Origin: a bacterium
Lineage (GTDB): Bacteria > Hydrogenedentota > Hydrogenedentia > Hydrogenedentiales > SLHB01
DNA length: 27,208 nucleotides
Direction of reading: 5' to 3'
Assembly (NCBI GenBank): GCA_024231375.1
Contig: JAAEQP010000440.1
Location: 1-27,208 of the forward strand
Part shown: positions 1 to 11,941 of the stretch, in pieces
How the letters are laid out: the number at the start of each line of letters is the position of its first letter
Position numbering within the stretch: the stretch's first letter is position 1
Made by a program: the position numbers and the translations under genes
The notes under the pieces: generated by a model
Database searches by the model: none
Told to the model about the DNA's origin: nothing
What the model saw: only the letters and a program-made list of their open reading frames with translations

Positions 1-1
1 A

Positions 2-2308
2 GCGTTGAAACACCTGGACGAAGTGCGCCAACTCCTCTTCGAAGGCAAGTTTGCTGAAGCGGAAAGACTGACCATCAAGACCATGGTGTGCAAAGGCCCC
101 GGCAGCGCGCGTGGTACCGGCGCCTACCACCCCTACGGGTCGTACCAGACCTTGGGCGACATCCGGCTCCGGTTCGACGGGATTGACGGCGCACCCACCG
201 ACTACCGCCGCGATCTCGACCTCGAAACCGCCATCGCGACGACTACCTACAAGGTCGACGGCGTCACCTACACACGCCAAGTGTTCAGCAGCGCCCCGGA
301 CCAGGTGATCGTCATCCGCCTCGCCGCCGACAAACCCGGCGCGCTGACCTTCACCGCGACCTTGGATCGCGACCCCCATGATTGCTCCTCGCCATGGAAG
401 AACGATTCCCGGCTCGAACCCTTCGACACCCACGAATACCGCGAGACGCCCGTGCGGTCCAAGGCCGACGGCGACCAATGTCTGGTGCTCTCCGGTCGCG
501 TATGGTCTGGCGACGCCAGAGGCAAAATCGACACCGGTACCGGCATGCGATACGGTGCGCGGCTGATGGCCATCAACGAGAATGGCACGGTCCGCGCGGG
601 AGACGACGGGCTTCGGGTTGAAGGCGCGGACGCCGTGACTCTGTTGGTGGCGGGCGCCACGGACTTCCGGGGCGACGATCCGGACGCCGTATGCGCCCGT
701 CAGATCGAGGCCGCGAGCGCCCCTTTCTATGCTGAGCTGCCGAGAGTGTTTCCACACACGGAACTGGAAGGGCGGCACGTGGCCGACTATCGCGGCCTGT
801 TCAGGCGTGTCGAATTGAAGCTGCCGCAAGGCGAGACGTCAACGCTTCCGACAGACGAACGCCTGGCCGCTCTGCGTAAGGGCGCTGTCGACCCGGATCT
901 CGAAGCGCTGTACTTCCAATTCGGCCGGTATCTGCTGATTTCCAGTTCCCGGCCCGGCGATCTGCCCGCCAATCTCCAGGGCATTTGGTGCGACAACATC
1001 CAGGCCCCCTGGAACGCCGACTACCACCACAACATCAACGACCAGATGAACTACTGGCCCGCCGAGGTGTGCAACCTGTCCGAGTGCCATGAACCGTTCA
1101 TCGACTACATTCAGACCCTGCGCGAACCGGGCCGCAAGACGGCGAAGGTGCATTACGGGTGCGATGGATGGGTGGTCCACACCATTTCGAACATCTGGGG
1201 CTACACCTCGCCCGGCGAACATCCAGGCTGGGGCCAGTTCACGGCCGCCAGCGGTTGGCTATGCCAACACCTCTGGGAACACTACGCCTTCACACGCGAC
1301 AAGGACTACCTCGCTCAAGTCTACCCGACCATGAAGGAGTCGGCGGAGTTCTACCTCGACTTCCTCGTGCGCGACCCCGAGACGGGTTGGCTGGTCACCA
1401 GCCCCTCGAATTCGCCCGAGAACAAGTTCCGCACGCCCGACGGGCAGCAAGCAGGCGTCTGCATGGGTCCCACCATGGACATGCAGGTCCTTGACGACCT
1501 CTTCGGCAATTGCATCGAAGCGGCCCACATTCTGGATGTCGACAAGAAGTTCCGAACCAAACTAGAGAAGACTCGGGGTGAACTCGTGCCCCTGCAGACC
1601 GGAAAGCACGGACAACTGCGCGAATGGATGGAAGACTACGACGAGCCCGAACCGGGCCACCGTCACATGTCGCATCTGTTCGGCCTGCACCCCGGTCGCC
1701 AGATCACGGGCGGCGAGTTCTACGACGCCGCCCGCGTGTCGCTGGAACGTCGCCTGGCCCATGGCGGAGGCCACACCGGCTGGAGCCGGGCCTGGATGAT
1801 CTGTTTCTTGGCGCGTCTGACGGAAGGCGATCAGGCCGAGGAGAACATCCGCGCGCTCCTCACCAAATCCACGATGCCCAACCTCTTCGACAACCATCCG
1901 CCCTTCCAGATCGACGGCAATTTCGGGGCCACGGCCGGCATCGCCGAAATGCTGTTGCAGAGTCATCTGGATACGCCCGACGGAACGGTTCTCGACCTGT
2001 TGCCCGCACTTCCGGCCACGTGGTCCGAAGGCCGTGTGCGGGGATTGCGCGCGCGGGGCGGCGTCGAACTCGATGTCGAGTGGTATAACGGCAGACTCAG
2101 CCGCGCCGTCATCCGCCCGGACCATGACGGTGCGTACCTCGTGCGCGTGCACCAGCCCGTGTACCTTCAGGAATCGTCGTGCGCGGACACTTCCACCAAG
2201 TGTGAGATGACGGACACAGGCTGCTATCGCGTACCGTGTGAATCGGGCCGCGTATGGGAATTGGTATTCCAGCCGGGCGAAGCGCCCGTTGAACGTTCAG
2301 GAGAATAG
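2..2308 (+). CDS. GH95 family alpha-L-fucosidase (5' end outside window)
   Basis: Hydrolyses terminal alpha-L-fucose, typically alpha-1,2-linked, by the inverting GH95 mechanism. The frame is open from base 2, and the first visible residues ([20 protein letters not shown]) match a segment that in GH95 follows about 50 residues of N-terminal beta domain, so the true start lies upstream; the TTG at 5 is not a real start. About 768 residues are visible. Family landmarks seen in order are NLQGIWCDN, then [11 protein letters not shown] with the paired catalytic-site asparagines, then [20 protein letters not shown] carrying the presumed general-acid Glu, and [18 protein letters not shown] with the conserved Asp. 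The C-terminus is a beta domain. Any signal peptide is outside the window. The stop is one base before the aldolase start, indicating an operon. The family is certain; exact linkage specificity is inference. Confidence 0.93.
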   Translation, partial: ALKHLDEVRQLLFEGKFAEAERLTIKTMVCKGPGSARGTGAYHPYGSYQTLGDIRLRFDGIDGAPTDYRRDLDLETAIATTTYKVDGVTYTRQVFSSAPDQVIVIRLAADKPGALTFTATLDRDPHDCSSPWKNDSRLEPFDTHEYRETPVRSKADGDQCLVLSGRVWSGDARGKIDTGTGMRYGARLMAINENGTVRAGDDGLRVEGADAVTLLVAGATDFRGDDPDAVCARQIEAASAPFYAELPRVFPHTELEGRHVADYRGLFRRVELKLPQGETSTLPTDERLAALRKGAVDPDLEALYFQFGRYLLISSSRPGDLPANLQGIWCDNIQAPWNADYHHNINDQMNYWPAEVCNLSECHEPFIDYIQTLREPGRKTAKVHYGCDGWVVHTISNIWGYTSPGEHPGWGQFTAASGWLCQHLWEHYAFTRDKDYLAQVYPTMKESAEFYLDFLVRDPETGWLVTSPSNSPENKFRTPDGQQAGVCMGPTMDMQVLDDLFGNCIEAAHILDVDKKFRTKLEKTRGELVPLQTGKHGQLREWMEDYDEPEPGHRHMSHLFGLHPGRQITGGEFYDAARVSLERRLAHGGGHTGWSRAWMICFLARLTEGDQAEENIRALLTKSTMPNLFDNHPPFQIDGNFGATAGIAEMLLQSHLDTPDGTVLDLLPALPATWSEGRVRGLRARGGVELDVEWYNGRLSRAVIRPDHDGAYLVRVHQPVYLQESSCADTSTKCEMTDTGCYRVPCESGRVWELVFQPGEAPVERSGE

Positions 2309-2309
2309 G

Positions 2310-2999
2310 ATGAGCAAGTACGCGAGCTACAAAGAGCAGGTGTTTGAAACCGCGCGGACCCTATGGGAAGGCGGTTTCTTCGGAACAAAATCCGGCAGCG
2401 GCGGCAACGTGTCGTGCCTCATTGAAGGCGAAGAGGCCGTCGCCGTCACGCCGTCCAGCAGGCCCTACAAGGACATGACCGTCGACGACATCTGCGTGGT
2501 GGATTTCGAACTCGACGCTGTCGACGGCGACGAACTGCCGCCGTCCATCGAGACGCCAATGCACATTGCCGTATACAAGAACCGGCAGGACGCGAACGCC
2601 GTGGTCCACACACACCAGCCGTGCGCCAGCATCTTCGGCCTGCTCAACGAACCCATTCCGGCTCTCTTCGACGAGGCCATCGTGTCCATCGGCAACGTGG
2701 TCGAGGTCGTGCCCTACGCCCTATCCGGCAGCAGCGAACTGCTCGAAAACGTGGCGTCCAAACTGGTCAACCGCTGCAACTGCTACATCCTGCAGAACCA
2801 CGGCGCCCTCAGCATCGGCAAGAACCTCGACAAGGCATGTCACCACGCCGAGTTGCTCGAAAAGATCGCGCGCATCTATCATGGCGCACTGGCTACAGGA
2901 CGGCCCGTCAGCTTGCTGCCCGAGGAAATGAGCGGTGTCCTTTTCGAGTTCATGAAGGGTTCGCAAGACATGGAAATCGCGAGGAAATCCGCGCAATAG
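2310..2999 (+). CDS. Class II aldolase, L-fuculose-1-phosphate aldolase-like
   Basis: Predicted zinc-dependent class II aldolase/adducin-fold protein of 229 aa, the usual size for FucA/AraD-type enzymes. It would cleave L-fuculose-1-phosphate to dihydroxyacetone phosphate and lactaldehyde. Visible features are the phosphate-binding GSGGNVS near residue 30 and TPSSRPYKDM near 48, the presumed catalytic Glu in SIETPMH (E81), and zinc ligands in VVHTHQP (H100, H102) and LQNHGAL (H164). The ATG at 2310 is chosen because AGGAG (2299-2303) sits 6 bases upstream. The longer in-frame start at 2238 would overlap the fucosidase for 70 bases. It lies between a fucosidase and a sugar kinase, which supports the fucose assignment, but ribulose- or rhamnulose-phosphate aldolase activity cannot be excluded from sequence. 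Confidence 0.88.
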   Translation: MSKYASYKEQVFETARTLWEGGFFGTKSGSGGNVSCLIEGEEAVAVTPSSRPYKDMTVDDICVVDFELDAVDGDELPPSIETPMHIAVYKNRQDANAVVHTHQPCASIFGLLNEPIPALFDEAIVSIGNVVEVVPYALSGSSELLENVASKLVNRCNCYILQNHGALSIGKNLDKACHHAELLEKIARIYHGALATGRPVSLLPEEMSGVLFEFMKGSQDMEIARKSAQ

Positions 3000-3008
3000 C
3001 GCTTTCCA

Positions 3009-4583
3009 ATGAGCGAAGAACAGTTCATACTCGCCATCGACCTCGGCACCTCCGGGTGCAAAGCCGCGCTCATATCCCAGCGGGGCCGCGTGGCGTGCTG
3101 GCGGTTCAAGGAAGTGCCCACCCAGCTCCTGCCCAACGGCGGGGCCGAGCAGGACCCCCAGCACTGGTGGGACGCGCTGGTTGAGACGTCGCGAGACCTC
3201 ATCTCAACGGGCGAAGTGCCCGCGGACCGCATTGTCGCCATCTGCTCGAACACCCAGGGTGAGGGTACCGTGCCCGTTGACCGGGACGGACGGCACCTCA
3301 TGAACGCCATCCTCTGGATGGATGCCCGAGGCGCCGAGCATCTGAAACGAATCACGGGGGGCGCTGTCCGCGTCGCCGGATACGGTCCATACAAGCTGTG
3401 GCGCTGGATTCGCCTGACAGGTGGCGCGCCGTCCCTGACCGGCAAAGACGGCGCGGCCCACATGCTGCTCATCAAGCACGATTACCCCGACGTGTACCGC
3501 GACACGTACAAGTTCCTGGGGGTCATCGACTACATCAACCTGCGGCTCACGGGCCGGTTCACGACCACGGTCGACTCCATCATGACGTCCTGGGTCACCG
3601 ACAACCGGGACCCCGGCAACATCGTCTACAACGACGCCTTGGTTCGTAACAGCGGCATCGACCCCGACAAGTTCCCCGACATCGTCGCCTGCACCGACGT
3701 CGTTGGCCCCACAACGGACGAGTTCGCGCGGGCCGTTGGACTGCCAGCCGCAATCCCCGTGGTGGCAGGCGCTATCGATACCACGGCCGCCGCCATTGGT
3801 TCCGGCGCTGTCCGCGATTTCGACACCCACCTGTACATCGGCACGTCCTCGTGGTTGGCGGCCCATGTCCCATTCAAGAAGACCGACATTGCGACGTCCA
3901 TGGCGTCGGTACCGTGTGCCGTCCCGAACCGCTACCTGCTGACAGGCCTTCAGGCCACGGCCGGCGGCAACCTCACCTTCCTGCGCGACAAGATTCTGTA
4001 CCACAAGGACGAATTGCTCCAGGAAGAAGACGTGCCGGACGTGTATAAGATCATGGACCGCATCGCCGCGAAAACGCCCGCCGGCAGCAACGGCGTCATC
4101 TGCACGCCATGGATCTACGGCGAACGCGCGCCCGTGGACGACCGCCACGTGCGGGCCTCCATCATGAACCTGTCGCTCGAGAACTCGCGCGAGGACATCA
4201 TCCGCTCGGTACTGGAAGGGGTGGCGCTCAACACGCGGTGGATGATGCCGCCCGTGGAGAAGTTCCTCGGACGGACCGTGAAGCACATCAACATGGTCGG
4301 CGGCGGCGCGTTGTCCGACGTGTGGTGTCAAATCTTCGCGGACGTGTTGGACCGCGAGATCCGTCAGGTGAAAGACCCCATCCAGGCCAACGCACGCGGG
4401 GCGGCCTTCATCGGAGCGGTCGGCCTCGGGATGCTGTCGTTCGACGACATCCCGGACCTGATCGAATACGACCGCGTCTACCAACCGACGCCCGAACACA
4501 AATCTGTCTACGACGAACGATTCGAGCGGTTCGTCGAAATCTACAAGCAGAACAAAAAGATCTACCGCCGCCTCAACGGGTGA
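3009..4583 (+). CDS. FGGY-family carbohydrate kinase (fuculokinase/xylulokinase type)
   Basis: A cytoplasmic ATP-dependent sugar kinase of 524 aa, the normal FGGY length. The N-terminal FGGY domain begins with the phosphate-1 loop AIDLGTSGCKAAL (D11). The substrate region contains GGAEQDPQHWWDAL and DYINLRLTGRFTT. The C-terminal domain contains GAIDTTAAAIGSGAV, whose Asp (about D257) is the expected catalytic base, and the adenosine motif MVGGGALSDVWCQIFADVL. It starts 9 bases after the aldolase stop with no strong Shine-Dalgarno site. By context it would phosphorylate L-fuculose. The sequence reads more like the xylulokinase-like branch than like E. coli FucK, so the substrate is inferred from neighbours only. 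No fucose isomerase gene is in the window. Confidence 0.88.
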   Translation: MSEEQFILAIDLGTSGCKAALISQRGRVACWRFKEVPTQLLPNGGAEQDPQHWWDALVETSRDLISTGEVPADRIVAICSNTQGEGTVPVDRDGRHLMNAILWMDARGAEHLKRITGGAVRVAGYGPYKLWRWIRLTGGAPSLTGKDGAAHMLLIKHDYPDVYRDTYKFLGVIDYINLRLTGRFTTTVDSIMTSWVTDNRDPGNIVYNDALVRNSGIDPDKFPDIVACTDVVGPTTDEFARAVGLPAAIPVVAGAIDTTAAAIGSGAVRDFDTHLYIGTSSWLAAHVPFKKTDIATSMASVPCAVPNRYLLTGLQATAGGNLTFLRDKILYHKDELLQEEDVPDVYKIMDRIAAKTPAGSNGVICTPWIYGERAPVDDRHVRASIMNLSLENSREDIIRSVLEGVALNTRWMMPPVEKFLGRTVKHINMVGGGALSDVWCQIFADVLDREIRQVKDPIQANARGAAFIGAVGLGMLSFDDIPDLIEYDRVYQPTPEHKSVYDERFERFVEIYKQNKKIYRRLNG

Positions 4584-4587
4584 AGCG

Positions 4588-4644
4588 GGGATTGGTGCGT
4601 GCTCTTCGGGCCTTCGGCCCTCATCGACGCACCCTACGAAGATC
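4588..4644 (+). repeat. 57-base intergenic repeat, copy 1
   Basis: Begins GGGATTGG and ends CGACGCACCCTACGAAGATC. Contains the small hairpin GGGCCTTCGGCCC (4608-4620). It aligns end to end with 4818-4874, differing mainly at the hairpin. Confidence 0.7.
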
Positions 4645-4654
4645 CAGCTTCCTT

Positions 4655-4740
4655 CCGTCATGCTGAGTGCATGCGAAGCATCTCGCGTCCCGGCACATTT
4701 ACCGGGAGAACGAGATCCTTCGCGTTGCTCACGATGACGA
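4655..4740 (+). repeat. GTCATGCTGAGC-type palindromic repeat, copy 1
   Basis: An approximately 86-base unit: left arm GTCATGCTGAGTGCATGCGA continuing to AGCATCTC, a central CCGG...CCGG hairpin, then right arm GAGATCCTTCGCGTTGCTCA ending in GATGAC. The arms are imperfect inverted copies of each other. Two further copies lie at 5049-5136 (same orientation) and 17503-17598 (opposite orientation). Confidence 0.8.
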
Positions 4741-4817
4741 GGACACGCGGTTGGGGGATCGCGAGAGGAGACCTTCGGTCGTAAGCAGTGGCTCGGTCGG
4801 AGACCGGCCACAACGGA

Positions 4818-4874
4818 GGGATTGGCTCGTACCCGCCGGGCTTCCAGCCCGCCTCGACACACCCTACGAAGATC
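4818..4874 (+). repeat. 57-base intergenic repeat, copy 2
   Basis: Begins GGGATTGG and ends CGACACACCCTACGAAGATC, with a diverged hairpin (GGGCTTCCAGCCC). Same orientation as the copy at 4588-4644. Confidence 0.7.
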
Positions 4875-4916
4875 GGCTCCCCTCTCGAGTCCGCGAAGCG
4901 GACGGCAGGAAGATAG

Positions 4917-4944
4917 CCCAGGACGAGCGCAGCGAAGTCCTGGG
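4917..4944. repeat. Perfect hairpin CCCAGGAC-N12-GTCCTGGG
   Basis: Two 8-base arms are exact inverted copies around a 12-base loop (GAGCGCAGCGAA). There is no T-run on either side, so it is listed as a repeat-type palindrome rather than a terminator, although it lies between two convergent genes. Confidence 0.55.
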
Positions 4945-5048
4945 ATCACCACCCCCCTCAGAAAGCCCCGTCAGGGGCGATGGAACCAGAGCCTTCCCTT
5001 CCCGGACGCCCCGTCGCCGTTCAGCCGTGGGTCCTTGGGAGCACCCAT

Positions 5049-5136
5049 CCCGTCATGCTGAGCGCATGCGAAGCATCTCTTGCCCCGGCACATCGACCGG
5101 GAAAACCAGATCCTTCACTTCGTTCAGGATGACGGG
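5049..5136 (+). repeat. GTCATGCTGAGC-type palindromic repeat, copy 2
   Basis: Same unit and orientation as 4655-4740: GTCATGCTGAGCGCATGCGA then AGCATCTC, a CCGG-centred hairpin, then AGATCCTTCACTTCGTTCAG ending in GATGACGGG. It lies about 47 bases beyond the 3' end of the aminotransferase gene. Confidence 0.8.
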
Positions 5137-5182
5137 GAACGGTCACCCCAGAGCCCCGTTGCGGCAATGCCGCCCCAGGGCC

Positions 5183-6640
5183 TCAGTCCATGTCCATCGG
5201 CTCCGTGTTCTGGAGCACTTCCTCGAACCGCGCCAGGGCGTCGTCGACGACCTCGTCCGTGTCGGCCATGCTCGTGTACAGACGGCTGCCAGCGAGCGAG
5301 ATGATGCCCTCAGCCGTGTAGGCCGCACCGTACGCCTTGGCCAACTCCTTGCGCTGCATAGCTTTGAACATGAAGTCGGGATCGCTCATGTCGACCATAA
5401 GCACCGCAGCGGTCTCCAGATGCACGATGGACCCGTGGTTGAACACCAGGAACGGCAGGCTGTGCTTGTCGATGATGGCCTGCAACCCCTGGCACAACCG
5501 GTCGCCGGCTTGACCGGCCAACACGGGCGCATTGGTCTTCTCGATCTCGAGGATCGAGTAGTACCCCGCGGCGCAGCTCAAGGGGTTCGCCGACAGCGTG
5601 CCGCCGACGAGGGTGCGCTGCGTACCGGAGCCAATACCGGCCGCAAGACCCGACATGATGTCCGCGCGTCCGCCCAAGCCGCCCGCGGCCGGGTATCCGC
5701 CCGCCACGCACTTTCCGAACACGGTCAGGTCGGGTTTCACATCAAAATAACCCTGCGCGCCGCTCAGGCCCACGCGGAATCCCGTCACCACCTCGTCGAA
5801 GATAAGGAGCGAGCCGAATTCGTCGCACAACTCACGCACCTGCTGGTTGAACTCACGCCGGACCGGCCGCGTGCCGCTCTCGGGTCCCAACGGCTCGACG
5901 ATGACGGCCGCGGTGCCGCCGTCTGACGCGTTCTGCTCCAGGAGCGCCCGCAAAGCGTCCACGTCGTTCGGGTAGAACTCATGGGTGAACTGAAGACACC
6001 CCTCGGGGATGCCGGAAGCCTCGAACGGTCCCGTACCCGGAATCCGAAGCCCGAGTACGACTTGGTCGCTCCAGCCGTGGTATCCGCCGCCGACCTTGAT
6101 GATATGGGACTTCTCGGTGAAGTTGCGCGACAGCCGGATGGCCGCCATCACCCCTTCACTGCCGCTGCCCAGCATGCGGAACATCTCGACCGCGGGCATG
6201 TGCTTGTTGATGACCTGGGCGAGTTTCAGCTCGTAGTCGTGGAACAGCCCGGTCACCGGCCCGCACTCGTTCAGCAACCCCACCACCTGTTCGCGGACAG
6301 CCGGATAGTTACTTCCCAACAGGGTCGGTCCGCCCGCCTGCAGGAAGTCGATGTACCGGTTGTCGTCCACATCCCACAGATAGGCCCCCTCCGCCTTGCG
6401 GATGTTGAGCGGGAACGGGAAGTTGAACGCCAGATTGTGCTGCACGCCGCCGGGGATGAGGCCTGCGGCTTCCTCCGTAGACTTCTTGGAGGCCGCGCAC
6501 TTGGTCTCGAAGTACCCCAGGACGGCTTCCATTTTGTCGGGTTTGATCACCCACGGAGGCTGGCTGACGAGTTCATTGGCTTTGGCCATGATTTCATCGG
6601 CATTGGGCCAGGTAGAAATAGCATATTGCTGAGTTGACAT
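5183..6640 (-). CDS. Class III aminotransferase (glutamate-1-semialdehyde 2,1-aminomutase-like)
   Basis: A pyridoxal-phosphate enzyme of fold type I, 485 aa. The PLP-interacting Asp is in LLIFDEVVTGFR and the Schiff-base lysine is in DLTVFGKCVAGGYPAAGG (about K310), typical of the GSA aminomutase/acetylornithine-transaminase branch. Other landmarks are YLWDVDDNRYIDFLQAGGP and GTLSANPLSCAAG. The ATG at 6640 (MSTQQYAIS) is preferred over the ATG at 6655 because GGGA lies a suitable distance upstream of it. HemL proteins are about 430 aa, so this is longer, with an N-terminal extension. It is convergent with the kinase operon and divergent from the GH29 gene. A housekeeping tetrapyrrole role is not supported by context; an amino-sugar or amino-acid substrate is equally possible. 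Confidence 0.85.
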   Translation of the reverse strand: MSTQQYAISTWPNADEIMAKANELVSQPPWVIKPDKMEAVLGYFETKCAASKKSTEEAAGLIPGGVQHNLAFNFPFPLNIRKAEGAYLWDVDDNRYIDFLQAGGPTLLGSNYPAVREQVVGLLNECGPVTGLFHDYELKLAQVINKHMPAVEMFRMLGSGSEGVMAAIRLSRNFTEKSHIIKVGGGYHGWSDQVVLGLRIPGTGPFEASGIPEGCLQFTHEFYPNDVDALRALLEQNASDGGTAAVIVEPLGPESGTRPVRREFNQQVRELCDEFGSLLIFDEVVTGFRVGLSGAQGYFDVKPDLTVFGKCVAGGYPAAGGLGGRADIMSGLAAGIGSGTQRTLVGGTLSANPLSCAAGYYSILEIEKTNAPVLAGQAGDRLCQGLQAIIDKHSLPFLVFNHGSIVHLETAAVLMVDMSDPDFMFKAMQRKELAKAYGAAYTAEGIISLAGSRLYTSMADTDEVVDDALARFEEVLQNTEPMDMD

Positions 6641-6660
6641 GACAGTTTCCCACATTTTTG

Positions 6661-6673
6661 GTTTGCGCCAAAC
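6661..6673. promoter_or_regulatory. Possible operator: inverted repeat GTTTG-CGC-CAAAC
   Basis: A perfect 5-base inverted repeat about 20 bases upstream of the aminotransferase start. Its position would suit a repressor site, but it is short and could be chance. Confidence 0.25.
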
Positions 6674-6916
6674 AGAACGTGTGAACTGCTAAGGGAGAAT
6701 GGAGCCGAATTGTACCGCCCGAAGGGGCCTCTGTCAAACTAGCCGTTCATGGGTTGAACACCGCGCCCATCTGGAACGGTGCGGTCACAACTCAGTAGTT
6801 CCCAGTTTCCGCTCGGGCGCTGTCGCGACCACAAGTAGTGGTACCGGAGAGCCAATGGCTGCGCCTGATGGCCTGTGGTTCACATTGCGTGCGAGACCGG
6901 TTTGCACCCTCTTGCC

Positions 6917-6950
6917 CCCTCGCCCAACGGGAGAGGGTTGGGGTGAGGGG
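6917..6950 (+). repeat. CCCTC-GGGAGAGGG palindromic repeat, copy 1
   Basis: Core CCCAACGGGAGAGGGTTGGG followed by GTGAGGG. The same motif occurs inverted at 13191-13221. Motifs of this form are widespread intergenic repeats in many bacteria. Confidence 0.65.
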
Positions 6951-7225
6951 TCTTGCCCGCTACGGGCGCGTCTTGCACCCCTCAGATTGCGTTCCACTCC
7001 CAAACTGGGGATTGCTGAGGCCACGGTGCCGGACTGGCAGCAGCTCCCACCTTTTTGGCATAATGCGGGGGGTGGCCTGCCGCGCACACCGGTGACAGTC
7101 TTGGGATTGCCGGAGTTGTGCGCATGATTTCGTCTGCTGAGAAGCACGTACTGTGCCCTGTCCTGGGAGTATATCCAGTGAATGCGGGCGCCGTGCATCC
7201 GGTGGACCTTGTGAGGAGAACCGCG

Positions 7226-8581
7226 TTGACGCGCATCTCTCGCCGAGAGGCCATGCGGACCATGGGGATCGCAGTCGGTGCCGCCGTTGCGGGAGAGAGC
7301 GTGCCTGCAATGGCGTCGAACGGCAACAAGAAGGGACCGGACATGAGCATTCCCACACCCGAACCGCGGGTCGCCCGATTCGAGCGGATGGCCTATGGCA
7401 TGTTCATTCACTGGGGGCTGTACGCCCAGTTGGGCCGCGGCGAGTGGGTGATGCACATGGAGAAGATCCCGGCCGACAAATACCGGAAACTGAAGGACAC
7501 CTTCACGGCCAAGGACTTTGACGGCCGCGCCATCGCCCGCACAGCCCGCCAAGCCGGCATGAAATACATCACTCTGACCACCCGCCACCACGACGGATTC
7601 AGTCTCTACGATACGCGCGGTTTGAGCGACTACGATGCCGTGCATAGTCCCGCGGGACGCGACCTGGTGGCCGATTTCGTCGAAGGGTGCCGCGCGGAAG
7701 GCATTGTGCCTTTCTTCTACCACACGACGCTGGACTGGTATCAGGAGAGTTTCGAGAACGATTTCGACGCCTACCTGGAGTACCTGCGCAAGTCGGTCGA
7801 AACCCTGTGTACCCAATACGGCGAGATTGGCGGCCTGTGGTTCGACGGCAATTGGAGCAAGCCCGACGCGGACTGGAAGGAAGACGCTCTGTACGAGACC
7901 ATCCGCAAACACCAGCCAGAGGCCATCATCGTCAACAACACGGGCCTCCACGAGCGTGGCCGGGTCGGACATCCCGAAATCGACAGCGTCACCTTCGAGC
8001 AGGGACGCCCCACGCCCATGGACCGGGAAGGTGCGCCCAAGTACGTCGTCGCCGAGATGTGCCAGACCATGAACATGCACTGGGGCCTCGGCAAGAACGA
8101 CTTCTGCTACCTATCTCCGAAGGAGATGATCGAGAATCTGTGTGCGTGCCGCAAAGTCGGCGCGAACTACCTGCTGAATGTGGGGCCAACGGCCGAAGGG
8201 GCTATCCCGCCATACGAAGCGGCTGCCCTGACACGTGCCGGCGATTGGGTGCGGATGCACGCGGACGCCGTATACGACGGCACACCGTGCGGAGTAGACG
8301 GTGAAGGCCACGACTTTGGCCTGGAAACCGAAGGCAAGGTTTACTTGTTCGTGCATGACCTGGCCATGCGCGGCGGAGAGAACGTGACGGTCGATATGGG
8401 TGGCGCAGGAGCCCGCCGCTTCACGGGAATCGCGGACGCGTTCAAGACTGCCCGATGGGTAGACAACGACGAGTCGCTCTCGTTCGAGCAGGACGCTCAA
8501 GATGGCGCGTTGGCGCTTGAGGCCACGGGATACCCCTATGGCACGAACGCGGTAGTCCGGCTCGCCAAACTGGATCGGTAA
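7226..8581 (+). CDS. GH29 alpha-L-fucosidase, exported with a Tat-like signal
   Basis: Retaining alpha-L-fucosidase of 451 aa. The (beta/alpha)8 domain starts at ARFERMAYGMFIHWGLYAQL and includes YITLTTRHHDGFSLYDT. The GH29 nucleophile motif GGLWFDGNW places the catalytic Asp near D207. The C-terminal part contains NYLLNVGPTAEGAIP. The start is taken as TTG 7226, because GAGGAG (7213-7218) lies 7 bases upstream. This gives an N-terminus MTRISRREAMRTMGIAVGAA, a twin-arginine-like signal, with likely cleavage near AMAS. Upstream ATGs at 7118 and 7124 are in frame but would put 36 unlikely residues before the signal. Export to the periplasm or beyond is inferred. The beta-galactosidase follows after 48 bases, likely co-transcribed. 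Confidence 0.9.
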   Translation: MTRISRREAMRTMGIAVGAAVAGESVPAMASNGNKKGPDMSIPTPEPRVARFERMAYGMFIHWGLYAQLGRGEWVMHMEKIPADKYRKLKDTFTAKDFDGRAIARTARQAGMKYITLTTRHHDGFSLYDTRGLSDYDAVHSPAGRDLVADFVEGCRAEGIVPFFYHTTLDWYQESFENDFDAYLEYLRKSVETLCTQYGEIGGLWFDGNWSKPDADWKEDALYETIRKHQPEAIIVNNTGLHERGRVGHPEIDSVTFEQGRPTPMDREGAPKYVVAEMCQTMNMHWGLGKNDFCYLSPKEMIENLCACRKVGANYLLNVGPTAEGAIPPYEAAALTRAGDWVRMHADAVYDGTPCGVDGEGHDFGLETEGKVYLFVHDLAMRGGENVTVDMGGAGARRFTGIADAFKTARWVDNDESLSFEQDAQDGALALEATGYPYGTNAVVRLAKLDR

Positions 8582-8614
8582 CGAGAACGGGCCGCGTAGC
8601 GGTCACAAGGGTGA

Positions 8615-11836
<3,222 letters not shown>

Positions 11837-11882
11837 ATCCTCATGCCTTGACACACATCGTCAGCACGCCCGCGGGCCCATT

Positions 11883-11932
11883 GGTGCAAACCGGACGTAG
11901 TTTACATTTTAGACCGGGGACGTTGTTTGCAT
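11883..11932 (+). repeat. IS481 left inverted repeat
   Basis: Starts GGTGCAAACCGG and ends GGGGACGTTGTTTGCAT. It aligns with the reverse complement of 13140-13191 with a 2-base indel and scattered mismatches. Confidence 0.75.
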
Positions 11933-11941
11933 CTATTGGTT

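Larger units (their letters stand above)
4584..5182. other. Gene-free gap built from interspersed repeats
   Basis: About 600 bases between the convergent kinase and aminotransferase genes. Nearly all of it is accounted for by repeat units: two copies of a 57-base unit ending in CCCTACGAAGATC, two copies of an 86-88-base GTCATGCTGAGC palindrome and a 28-base perfect hairpin. Open frames through it are not codon-like and consist of translated repeats. No gene, RNA or clear T-tailed terminator was seen. Confidence 0.75.
6641..7225. other. Divergent intergenic region
   Basis: About 585 bases between the aminotransferase and the GH29 fucosidase starts. It holds a short inverted repeat next to the aminotransferase start and one copy of a CCCTC/GAGGG palindromic repeat (6917-6950). 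It must carry promoters for both genes, but no convincing -35/-10 pair could be picked. An in-frame extension of the fucosidase back to 7118 is not signal-like and is treated as non-coding. Confidence 0.6.

Noticed and set aside
2238..2309. Upstream start for the class II aldolase
   Set aside because: It would overlap the fucosidase by about 70 bases and add residues unlike the family; the ATG at 2310 has a clear AGGAG.
4608..4620. GGGCCTTCGGCCC hairpin as rho-independent terminator of the kinase operon
   Set aside because: The stem is only 5 bases and no T-run follows; it is part of the 57-base repeat.
3204..4952. Long minus-strand open frame (582 codons) across the kinase gene and repeat gap
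   Set aside because: It is antisense to the strongly conserved FGGY kinase, reads as low-complexity Val/Arg/His-rich protein, and continues into repeat DNA. High GC makes such antisense frames common.
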